Source: MB1-2 sp046566065
GTDB taxonomy: Bacteria; Actinomycetota; CADDZG01; WHSQ01
DNA length: 64,000 nt
Assembly: GCA_046566065.1 (NCBI GenBank)
Contig: JBKHXK010000003.1
Coordinates: 46,649-110,648, forward strand
Direction: 5' to 3'
A program made the translations under genes and the position numbers. Below the pieces are notes generated by a model. It was not told the origin of the DNA. It worked only from the letters and a program-made list of their open reading frames with translations, and made no database searches. This document shows, one piece after another, positions 48,281-55,658 of this stretch (the first letter of the stretch is position 1; each line of letters starts with the position of its first letter).

Positions 48281-48898
48281 ATGGCCACGCACGACGCGGC
48301 GCTTCAGGGTCCTCCGGCGCACGAGGAGCACGCCACCTCGACGGGGCTCGACAACACCAAGATGGCGATGTGGGCCTTCCTGGGTTCCGAGTGTCTCTTC
48401 TTCGGCTCGCTGATCTCGACCTATCTGCTCTACCGCAGCAGGGTGGGAAGCGGCCCGACCCCGGCCGAGATTTACGACATCCCCTTCACGTCCGTCAGCT
48501 CCTTCGTCCTGCTCATGTCGTCGCTCACGATGGTGTTGGCTCTGTCGGCGAAGCAGCGCGGCGACGAGAGCGGGATGCGGGCCTGGTTGTTGGCCACGGC
48601 GTTCCTCGGGATGACCTTCATCGGCGGCCAGGTCTACGAGTTCACGACCTTCTACGAAGAGGGCCTGGCCTTGAGCAAGAGCCCGTTCGGGAGCGCGTTC
48701 TTCATGGCTACCGGCTTCCACGGGGCTCACGTGACGGTCGGGATCTTGATGCTGCTGGCTCTGGTCGGGATGTCCTATGCCGGACGGCTGAGCACGGACG
48801 GCGCCCGGAAGGTCGAGCTGATCGGTCTCTACTGGCACTTCGTCGACATCGTCTGGATCGTGATCTTCACCGTCGTCTATCTGGTTCCCACCGAGTGA
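48281..48898 (+). CDS. ctaE: Cytochrome c oxidase subunit III
   Basis: A 205-residue subunit III with five to seven helices: MAMWAFLGSECLFFGSLISTYL, the Glu-containing TFIGGQVYEFTTF, ATGFHGAHVTVGI and YWHFVDIVWIVIFTVVY. The start ATG is directly after the ctaD stop. Distinct from the stand-alone copy at 42268. Confidence 0.93.
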   Translation: MATHDAALQGPPAHEEHATSTGLDNTKMAMWAFLGSECLFFGSLISTYLLYRSRVGSGPTPAEIYDIPFTSVSSFVLLMSSLTMVLALSAKQRGDESGMRAWLLATAFLGMTFIGGQVYEFTTFYEEGLALSKSPFGSAFFMATGFHGAHVTVGILMLLALVGMSYAGRLSTDGARKVELIGLYWHFVDIVWIVIFTVVYLVPTE

Positions 48899-48909
48899 GG
48901 CTGGCATAG

Positions 48910-49251
48910 ATGTCATCAACCGAGGTCGTTCCGCCCAGAGAGCACGAAGAGCTCCACGATCACCCGAGCCCGCGCAAGTACGTGTGGGTCGCGGTGATCC
49001 TCGCGATCATCACGGCGCTCGAGGTCGGGATCTATTACATCCCGGGCATCGACGCCTTCCTGATCCCGGGCCTGGTCGTCTTCGCTGTGCTGAAGTTCGT
49101 GATGGTCGCGATGTACTTCATGCACCTGAAGTTCGACAGCAAGCTCTTCCGCCGTTTCTTCGTCACGGGCATCGTCCTGGCGTTCATCATCTTCACTGTG
49201 GTGCTGCTTACCTTCTTCCTGCGACCTGAGGCCGCAGGCATCACCGGATAA
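48910..49251 (+). CDS. ctaF: Cytochrome c oxidase subunit IV
   Basis: A 113-residue protein with three helices of the prokaryotic COX IV family: KYVWVAVILAIITALEVGIYYI, VFAVLKFVMVAMYFMHLKFD and TGIVLAFIIFTVVLLTFFL. A Pro-rich basic tail precedes them. Follows ctaE by 11 bases in the operon. Confidence 0.9.
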   Translation: MSSTEVVPPREHEELHDHPSPRKYVWVAVILAIITALEVGIYYIPGIDAFLIPGLVVFAVLKFVMVAMYFMHLKFDSKLFRRFFVTGIVLAFIIFTVVLLTFFLRPEAAGITG

Positions 49252-49266
49252 CAGGGACCCGGGGCA

Positions 49267-50136
49267 GTGCTTCTCGCTCATGAAGGCGCCGCCGGCCTCG
49301 CTTGGCGTCCGCACCCCGACGTGTGGCTCATGGTGATCCTGCTCGTGGGCGGCTACCTCTGGGCCTTGAGGCGGTGGGGCCCGTCGAAGGCACCGATCGG
49401 GGAGGCTCCCGCCACCACCCGTCAGAAGGCCTTCTTCTTCACCGGGGTGGCGTTCTTGTGGATAGGGGCCGACTGGCCGGTACACGAGGTCTCGGCGGAC
49501 TATCTGTTCTCGGCGCACATGGTGCAACACACCTTGTTCTCGCTGATAGCCCCTCCATTGATGATCATGGGGATGCCGAAGTGGCTCCTGCGGATGCCGC
49601 TGTCGTCGCCGAGGGTGCTGAAGGTTGCCCGGGTCATCACCCGTCCGCTGTTCGGGCTGGCCTTGTTCAACGTGGTGATCGTGGTCACGCACTGGCCGCT
49701 GCTGGTCGACCTCTCCCTTACTTCGGAGCCGGTCCACTTCGTGCTCCACGTGATCCTCTACACGTCGGCCGCGATCATGTGGTGGCCGGCTATCGATCCG
49801 CTCCCGGAGCTCTCTCGGCTCTCGCCTCCCGGGAAGATGCTGTACCTGTTCCTGCAGTCGATCGTGCCGACGGTCCCGGCGTCGTTCCTCACGTTCGCGG
49901 ACGGCGCTATCTACAAGTTCTACGAGACCGCTCCGCGACTCTGGGGCATAGATGTGGTGACCGACCAGCAGATGGCGGGCCTGATCATGAAGATCGGCGG
50001 CGGTTTGCTACTGTGGCTCGCCATCGCGTATCTGTTCTTCAGATGGAGTCGGCAGGAAGAGAATCAGGAGACGCAAGAGGTCAGTTGGGAGGACTTCGAG
50101 CGTTCACTCCAAGCGTGGGAGTTGAGGCAGGGATGA
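49267..50136 (+). CDS. Cytochrome c oxidase assembly protein CtaG (caa3_CtaG family)
   Basis: A 289-residue membrane protein with about seven helices. ADYLFSAHMVQHTLFSLIAPPLMIMGMP and VVTHWPLLVDLSL are the CtaG signature region with copper-binding His/Met. It loads copper into CuB. Start GTG 49267 is 15 bases after ctaF. The next gene starts in its last codons (ATGA). Confidence 0.85.
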   Translation: MLLAHEGAAGLAWRPHPDVWLMVILLVGGYLWALRRWGPSKAPIGEAPATTRQKAFFFTGVAFLWIGADWPVHEVSADYLFSAHMVQHTLFSLIAPPLMIMGMPKWLLRMPLSSPRVLKVARVITRPLFGLALFNVVIVVTHWPLLVDLSLTSEPVHFVLHVILYTSAAIMWWPAIDPLPELSRLSPPGKMLYLFLQSIVPTVPASFLTFADGAIYKFYETAPRLWGIDVVTDQQMAGLIMKIGGGLLLWLAIAYLFFRWSRQEENQETQEVSWEDFERSLQAWELRQG

Positions 50137-50783
50137 GTCAGCAACCAGAAGCACCGCTCAGCCACGAGGTCCGTTTCCGCGTTCCTCTCCCGATCATCGT
50201 TCCGGTTGGAGCGCTTCTCGTGATCGCGGTTGTCGCCTTCACGATGTCCCGGATCCTGTTGTCGGTTCCGAAGGAGATCGCGGTCGTGCTCGCGATCGCG
50301 ATCGGCGCCAACATCCTGATCGCCTGCGCGTACATCGCCTTGCGTCCCGCGGCCGCGCGCATGTCTTGGGGCGAGCTGGCGATCGTCGCTCTCTACCCGG
50401 TGATCATCGGGCTGGTTCTGACCCAGATGGGTCTCAGCACCGATCACTCTGCCGGCGAGGCCGCAGCGGCTGAAGGGGGCCATGGTGCCGAGGCCGCGGC
50501 GGGGGGCGGCGGCACGGTTACGGCCGCCAACGTTGCTTTCGACACGGATCAGATCACGCTGACCGGCGGCGAGGACGAGACGATCCAGTTCGTCAACGAC
50601 GACACGGCCGAGCACAACATCGCCATCTACGAGGACGACTCCGCCGAGCAAGACATCTTCGTCGGGGACACGATCCCTGGGGGCCAGGAGATCACGTACG
50701 AGTTCACGGCACCCAAGAAGGGCGAGTACTACTTCCAGTGCGACCTGCACCCGACGATGAACGGAACCGTCACCGTCAAATAA
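50133..50783 (+). CDS. Membrane-anchored cupredoxin (type 1 copper)
   Basis: A 216-residue protein: three N-terminal helices, a Gly/Ala linker, and a plastocyanin-like domain with EHNIAIYEDDS (His ligand) and the C-terminal YFQCDLHPTMNGT giving Cys, His and Met of a type 1 site. Closely resembles the cupredoxin end of the protein at 54502 (about three quarters identical by eye). Placed between two CtaG genes; probable copper or electron carrier for the oxidase. Confidence 0.85.
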   Translation: MSQQPEAPLSHEVRFRVPLPIIVPVGALLVIAVVAFTMSRILLSVPKEIAVVLAIAIGANILIACAYIALRPAAARMSWGELAIVALYPVIIGLVLTQMGLSTDHSAGEAAAAEGGHGAEAAAGGGGTVTAANVAFDTDQITLTGGEDETIQFVNDDTAEHNIAIYEDDSAEQDIFVGDTIPGGQEITYEFTAPKKGEYYFQCDLHPTMNGTVTVK

Positions 50784-51442
50784 CGGTCGTCGGTCTGGGG
50801 GTCCTCGGGGTCGCTCTCGTTGGGCCTCTGGCTTCCGCCGCTCACGAGCACTTCTGGGCCCACATGGTCCAGCATCTGCTGATGACGTTGGTGGCCCCAC
50901 CCTTGATCCTGCTCTCGGCCCCCGTCACCCGGATGCTGCGTGTGTCTCGGGGAGCCACCAGGATGCGTCTGGCGGCTCTCTTGCGCTCCCGGCCCTTCCA
51001 GCTCATGACCCATCCCTTGTTCACCTGGATCCTGTTCGCTCTCGTGATGTGGGTCACCCACTTCTCGCCGATCTATCAGCTGGCGGTCGAGAACGAGCTC
51101 GTGCACCTGATCGAGCACTCGGCTTACCTGCTGGCCGCACTGTTGTTCTGGGCGCCGGTCATCGGGCTGGATCCCTCTAGGCATCGGCTGGCGTGGCCGG
51201 TCCGACTCGCCTACCTTTTGTTGGCCCTCCCACTGCAGTCGTTCCTCGGCCTGGCCCTGTATTCGAGCGAGTCACCTCTCTACGCGGCGTATCCGTCGCT
51301 CGACGATCAGCGGCTCGGAGCTTTGATCATGTGGATCGGCGGAGACCTGGTCTTCGTCCTCGCGGTCGCCCTGGCGATCGGTGGATGGATGCGCGCCGAC
51401 GCTAAAGAGGCCGAACGGATCGATAGGTCTCTGGGCTACTAG
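50738..51442 (+). CDS. Second CtaG-family protein, N-terminally shortened
   Basis: A 234-residue membrane protein of the CtaG family: HEHFWAHMVQHLLMTLVAPPLILLS and THFSPIYQLAVEN match the copy at 49267. The only usable start, GTG 50738, lies 46 bases inside the cupredoxin gene; after that gene's stop no ATG/GTG/TTG is in frame for about 80 bases. The protein lacks the first helices of CtaG. Coding is likely because the helices are well kept. The stop is 6 bases from the ctaB stop, on the other strand. Confidence 0.7.
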   Translation: MRPAPDDERNRHRQITVVGLGVLGVALVGPLASAAHEHFWAHMVQHLLMTLVAPPLILLSAPVTRMLRVSRGATRMRLAALLRSRPFQLMTHPLFTWILFALVMWVTHFSPIYQLAVENELVHLIEHSAYLLAALLFWAPVIGLDPSRHRLAWPVRLAYLLLALPLQSFLGLALYSSESPLYAAYPSLDDQRLGALIMWIGGDLVFVLAVALAIGGWMRADAKEAERIDRSLGY

Positions 51443-51448
51443 GCGGTA

Positions 51449-52411
51449 CTACGCCACGAGCTGATCCACCGCCATCGCACCGAACAACACCGCGAGGTAG
51501 TAGATCGAGAAGCGGAAGTGCCCCCACGCCGACTTGGGAGATGGGTTCTTCAACAGCTTGAATGACCACCCGATGTAGGTGGCGTTGAGCACGAGCATCG
51601 AGACGAGGTAGATCGTCCCCATCTTCGCTACGGAGAAGAACGCGAGGCACATCGCGAACAGCAGGATCGAGTAGAGAAGGATGTGCCGGGTGGTCTCTGC
51701 CTTCCCGTAGACCACCGGCATCATCGGCACCCCGGCTTTCGCGTAGTCCTTCTCGTAGCGCATCGCGAGCGCCCAGAAGTGCGGGGGGGTCCAGTAGAAG
51801 ATGATCCCAAACAGTGCCAGGGCCGGCAGCTCGACCGTGTTCGTCACCGCGGCCCACCCGACCAGGGCCGGCATCGCTCCGGCGGCTCCTCCGATCACGA
51901 TGTTCTGTGGCGTCGAGCGCTTCATGCCGAGCGTGTAGACGAAGACGTAGAAGAGCAGGGCCGCCGTCGCGAGGATCCCGGAGAGCGGGTTGACCGTCAC
52001 CCACAGCATCACGAGGGCGATCACTCCCAAGAGCGATCCGAAGATGAGCGCGTTGCGGGGCTCGACCTTGTGGGCGGGCAGCGGGCGCTTCTTGGTCCTG
52101 GGCATCACGCTGTCGATGTCGCGATCGATGTAGCAGTTGATCGCGTTCGCTCCGCCGGCCGACAGCGTTCCGCCGATCAGGGTCAGCAGGATCAGCCCGA
52201 GCGGAGGGAAGCCCCGCTCCGCCACGATCATGGACGGGACCGTGGTCACCAACAAGAGCTCGATGATGCGCGGCTTGGTCAAGGCGACGTAGGCCGCGAT
52301 CCGGCCCCCCTTGGTTGCATCCGCTTCGGTCGGCTGCGAGGCGAGTTCTGCCCCGTCGACCTGTTCCTCAACGCGAAGAGCACCTCCTGCGTCGGCCACC
52401 AGTCGGCGCAT
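51449..52411 (-). CDS. ctaB: Protoheme IX farnesyltransferase
   Basis: Makes heme O from heme B and farnesyl diphosphate. A 320-residue, nine-helix UbiA-family protein with NCYIDRDIDSVMPRTKKRPL (polyprenyl-PP-binding Asp motifs) and YWTPPHFWALAMRYEKDYAKAG. A 45-residue acidic N-terminal tail precedes the first helix. Starts ATGA-overlapping ctaA's stop. With CtaA it supplies heme A to CtaD. Confidence 0.95.
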   Translation of the reverse strand: MRRLVADAGGALRVEEQVDGAELASQPTEADATKGGRIAAYVALTKPRIIELLLVTTVPSMIVAERGFPPLGLILLTLIGGTLSAGGANAINCYIDRDIDSVMPRTKKRPLPAHKVEPRNALIFGSLLGVIALVMLWVTVNPLSGILATAALLFYVFVYTLGMKRSTPQNIVIGGAAGAMPALVGWAAVTNTVELPALALFGIIFYWTPPHFWALAMRYEKDYAKAGVPMMPVVYGKAETTRHILLYSILLFAMCLAFFSVAKMGTIYLVSMLVLNATYIGWSFKLLKNPSPKSAWGHFRFSIYYLAVLFGAMAVDQLVA

Positions 52412-53352
52412 CAGCGCGTGGGCTCCACGGCCGCGTTGCGAGCCGGGTCGCGGGCGGGGAGAGGAAGCTCGACCAGAGAAGGACTGGTCGCGGCCGCCAT
52501 CCCCACCAAGGCGCCCCAGGTGGCGGCGCCGATCGCGAGGTGAGCGGTAACGAAAGCCGAGTTCAGCCCGGTCCACACGTTGGCCGCTCCGATCAGCACC
52601 TCGACCGCGAACAGTCCCATGGCGATGTGAGCGAAGCGGGCCGCGAGCGGCATCTCGTTCTTCCTGCGCAGCACCCGGATTCCTACGGCGAACACGACGA
52701 CGCCCACGGCGGCCGCCAGAGCGCGGTGGAAGAAGTGGATCGCCTGTGCCTGCTGGGCCAGGTCCGGTACGACCTTGCCGTCCATCAGCGGCCAGTCTCG
52801 GAACCCGCCGGTGCCGCCGGTGCCGGAGAGGTAGGAGCCGACCAACAACAACGCGAACACGCTGAGCGCGGCCCCCAGCGACGCTCGGCTGACCGAGCGG
52901 TCGGCCTCGGCCTTGCCGCTTTCGGAAGCTCGGATCCGGAGGTTCAGGTGGATCAAGAGCGCGAGCAGGGTCATCGCCGTGCCCAGGTGCAGCACGACCG
53001 TGTCGGTGTGCAACTCGAGCATCACGACGACCGCACCCAGTCCGGCTTGGAACAAGACGAGGAAGAAGGCGCCGACCGAGGACCACATGACCTTGGGCCG
53101 ATCCCGGTGGTTCTTCACGGCTGTGAACGCGAGAGCGGCGATCAGGACCGTGACGACCGCAGCCGCGAGCCGGTGGCTGTACTCGATCACGACGGTGTAG
53201 TCGGAGAAGACCGGGATGACCTGGCCCGAGCAGTCGGGCCAATCGGTGCCGCAGCCCAGGCCAGACTGGGTGGCGCGGACCAGCCCGCCGATCGTTACCA
53301 GCAGGAAGGTGGCGATCGCGGACGCGGTGGCAAGGGTTCTCAGGCGGCCCAT
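52411..53352 (-). CDS. ctaA: Heme A synthase
   Basis: Converts heme O to heme A. A 313-residue, eight-helix protein with His motifs VIEYSHRLAAAV and IHFFHRALAAAVG, and the extracellular CGTDWPDC cysteine pair typical of the actinobacterial/Bacillus type. ATG 53352 has TAATCT 6 bases upstream on the minus strand. The next gene on the plus strand starts 50 bases away. Confidence 0.93.
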   Translation of the reverse strand: MGRLRTLATASAIATFLLVTIGGLVRATQSGLGCGTDWPDCSGQVIPVFSDYTVVIEYSHRLAAAVVTVLIAALAFTAVKNHRDRPKVMWSSVGAFFLVLFQAGLGAVVVMLELHTDTVVLHLGTAMTLLALLIHLNLRIRASESGKAEADRSVSRASLGAALSVFALLLVGSYLSGTGGTGGFRDWPLMDGKVVPDLAQQAQAIHFFHRALAAAVGVVVFAVGIRVLRRKNEMPLAARFAHIAMGLFAVEVLIGAANVWTGLNSAFVTAHLAIGAATWGALVGMAAATSPSLVELPLPARDPARNAAVEPTR

Positions 53353-53401
53353 GCGGCGAGATTAAACGGTCGTCCATGCGCCAGCCGCTAGGTTCGAGGC
53401 C
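53353..53401. promoter_or_regulatory. Divergent leaderless promoters of ctaA and polyprenyl synthase
   Basis: Minus strand TAATCT (53364-53359), 6 bases before ATG 53352. Plus strand TAGGTT (53389-53394), 7 bases before ATG 53402. Only 49 bases between the two start codons, so both promoters share one face. Confidence 0.5.
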
Positions 53402-54406
53402 ATGCCGGGCGCCCCTTCTCCCTCTTTAGAGCACCTCCGTGCCGAGGTCGATGCTCGGCTCGAGGCCTTCCTCGACGAGCGCTCCAAGGCCCTTGTCGAG
53501 GCCGGAGACCTGATCGGCGCGATCAGAGGCGTGATCGAAGCGGGAGGGAAGCGGCTCCGTCCGGCCTTCTGTTACTGGGGCTACCGCGCGGCCGGTGGAG
53601 ACCACGCTCCACAGATCGTCTCGGTGGCGGCGGCTCTCGAGTTGCTCCACACGTTCGCGATCGTGCACGACGACATCATGGATGCGGCCCTCGAGCGCCG
53701 GGGCCGGCCAAGCGTGCTTGCCCAGCACGGCATGGAGACCGCTCTGTTGGTCGGGGACCTCGCGCTGGTGCTGGCCGACGACCTCTTCATGTCATCCGGC
53801 TTCAGCCCCAACGTGATCGCACGCGGTTTCGGCTGCTACTCGCGCATGCGCCAGGAGGTGATCGCCGGGCAGTACCTCGACCTCAAGGCCGGCGCCGACG
53901 TGGACGAGGCCACCGTTCGCCGGATCGCCGTGTTGAAGTCCGGCCGCTACTCGGTGGAAGAGCCCCTCGCGATCGGTGCGACCCTGGCGGGGGCCGAGAC
54001 CGCGTTCCTGGAGAGGCTGGCCGCGTTCGCGGCCCCCCTGGGCGAGGCCTTCCAGCTGCGGGACGACCTGCTCGGGACGTTCGGGGCCGCGACGACTACC
54101 GGCAAGCCGATCGATTCGGACATACGTCAGGGCAAGCGCAACATCGTCTTCGCCCGGACGCTCGCCGCTCTGACCGGCGCCGAGCGCGCCTGGTTCGTCT
54201 CCCGCTGGGGAGCCCCCGACCTCACCGCCGAGGAGGTGGAGCGCCTTCGCTCGCTCGCGGGGTCCACGTCTCGGCCCTCGATCGAGGCTTTGCTGGAGGA
54301 GCTGGACGCCCGGGCCGCGACCGCGCTGGCCTCTCTGGGTTGCGAGCCCGAGGCCGGGGCCGCTCTCGACGAGCTGCGCGCTCTGGCGATAGTCCGAGAC
54401 TCCTAG
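53402..54406 (+). CDS. Polyprenyl diphosphate synthase (isoprenyl, trans type)
   Basis: A 334-residue prenyltransferase. First Asp-rich motif DDIMD near residue 87, second RDDLLG near residue 220. GKRLRPAFC and the RGRPS following the first DDxxD fit GGPP or longer chain synthases. It would make the polyprenyl diphosphate for menaquinone or carotenoid synthesis; the chain length is not predictable here. Stands before the cupredoxin gene and the geranylgeranyl reductase. Confidence 0.88.
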   Translation: MPGAPSPSLEHLRAEVDARLEAFLDERSKALVEAGDLIGAIRGVIEAGGKRLRPAFCYWGYRAAGGDHAPQIVSVAAALELLHTFAIVHDDIMDAALERRGRPSVLAQHGMETALLVGDLALVLADDLFMSSGFSPNVIARGFGCYSRMRQEVIAGQYLDLKAGADVDEATVRRIAVLKSGRYSVEEPLAIGATLAGAETAFLERLAAFAAPLGEAFQLRDDLLGTFGAATTTGKPIDSDIRQGKRNIVFARTLAALTGAERAWFVSRWGAPDLTAEEVERLRSLAGSTSRPSIEALLEELDARAATALASLGCEPEAGAALDELRALAIVRDS

Positions 54407-54501
54407 GCGCCCCGGCCCGGTGCGAAGATGAAACCGACTGTCGCGGCCGGGTACATTTACGGCGCCTCATCGGCCGGAGAACCGACTGAACAGGAGCAGG
54501 G

Positions 54502-55491
54502 GTGGCAGATCCAGAACAGATCTATTCGGAAGTCCTCGCAGAAGAGCAGGCTAAGGGGAGCCCAACCCCGGTAGCCGAAGCCCGGGCCAAGGCCGCACGA
54601 CAGCGGGCGGTCCATGGATCCCCCCATCCCAAGGAAGCGAAATGGTGGCCCGGCTCCCAGCCGCAGTTCGAAGGTGGCGAAGCCGCTGCTCCCGCAGAGG
54701 AAGAGGCCGCTGAAGAAGAGACCGTCGTCGAGGAAGCACCGGCCGCCGAGGTCGAGACCGAAGCGGCACCGGCTCCTGCCGAGCCCATCGCGGCCCCCCA
54801 AGAGGTGGCCCCGGCCCAGCCGGCAGCTCCTGCGGAGCCCGCCGCACCGGCAGCCGCAACGGCGCCGGTACCGGCAGCCGCGGCGACCGGGACCGCGACG
54901 CTTCCCTCCGGCGTCACCCACGGCACCCCCGCCGGCAACCGCCTGCGCCCCGAGGACTCGGTTGCGACCGACTACCAGTTCGACGCCCAGAAGGCCCTGC
55001 TCCAGCGCCGCAAGATGATCGACGAGCTGGTGGCCTCCGGAGTGCCGGCCGTCAGCATCGCCAACGAGCGGAAGGGCTCGGGGGCCGGGATGCTGCTCCT
55101 CTACCTGTTGATCCCGTTGCTCGCCGTCGCCTTCCTGGTCTCGAACAAGGACGAGCTCGGCGCTGGTGGCGGAGGCGGGGGCGACCACGTCGTCGAAGAC
55201 GGGGGCGGAGCGGATAGCGGTCTCAGCATCACGGCCGCCAACGTGGCCTTCGACACCGACCACCTGACGATCCCGGCGGACGGCGGGGACCTGGTCTTCA
55301 AGAATGAGGACACCGCCGAGCACAACGTGGCCATCTACGAGGACGACTCGGCCGAGACCGACATCTTCGTGGGAGACACGATCCCCGGGGGCCAGGAGAT
55401 CACTTACCCGATCCCGGCCCACGAGCCCGGCGACTACTACTTCCAGTGCGACCTGCACCCGACGATGAACGGCACAGCAACCTTCGAATAA
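54502..55491 (+). CDS. Cupredoxin membrane protein with shared N-terminal module
   Basis: A 329-residue protein in four parts: residues 1-45 a module (DPEQIYSEVLAEEQAKG, ARAKAARQRA) found also in the cytochrome b subunit at 27808; about 45-140 an Ala/Glu/Pro-rich low-complexity linker; one helix (GMLLLYLLIPLLAVAFLV) near 200; and a C-terminal type 1 cupredoxin (EHNVAIYEDD and YFQCDLHPTMNGT). The cupredoxin faces outside. GTG 54502 has AGGAGC about 6 bases before it. Likely a small blue-copper electron carrier linked to the respiratory chain. Confidence 0.78.
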   Translation: MADPEQIYSEVLAEEQAKGSPTPVAEARAKAARQRAVHGSPHPKEAKWWPGSQPQFEGGEAAAPAEEEAAEEETVVEEAPAAEVETEAAPAPAEPIAAPQEVAPAQPAAPAEPAAPAAATAPVPAAAATGTATLPSGVTHGTPAGNRLRPEDSVATDYQFDAQKALLQRRKMIDELVASGVPAVSIANERKGSGAGMLLLYLLIPLLAVAFLVSNKDELGAGGGGGGDHVVEDGGGADSGLSITAANVAFDTDHLTIPADGGDLVFKNEDTAEHNVAIYEDDSAETDIFVGDTIPGGQEITYPIPAHEPGDYYFQCDLHPTMNGTATFE

Positions 55492-55571
55492 CCGTTCTGG
55501 GTTAACTGGTACACGCTCAGCCGTGTTTTTCCAACGTCAGAACGGCCGAGCGGGGGGTCGCGGCTCGGGGA

Positions 55572-55577
55572 TAGACT
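55572..55577 (+). promoter_or_regulatory. Possible -10 element before the Rex site of the nuo group
   Basis: TAGACT at 55572-55577, with no clear -35 and an 80-base leader to GTG 55659. If used, the Rex site at 55587 would act as a block just after transcription start. Confidence 0.35.
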
Positions 55578-55586
55578 CCGGAGAGG

Positions 55587-55610
55587 AGCTTGTGAAGATT
55601 TTCACAAGCT
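55587..55610 (+). promoter_or_regulatory. Rex operator upstream of the nuo group
   Basis: AGCTTGTGAA-GATT-TTCACAAGCT, a perfect 10-bp inverted repeat containing TTGTGA-N6-TCACAA, identical in core to the site upstream of rex. It lies 49 bases before the start of the geranylgeranyl-reductase-family gene, first of the nuo group. Confidence 0.85.
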
Positions 55611-55658
55611 CGGGTTTCGCCCTGGAAACCGGGCTCTGATCTAAAGGAAAGGCAGCCG

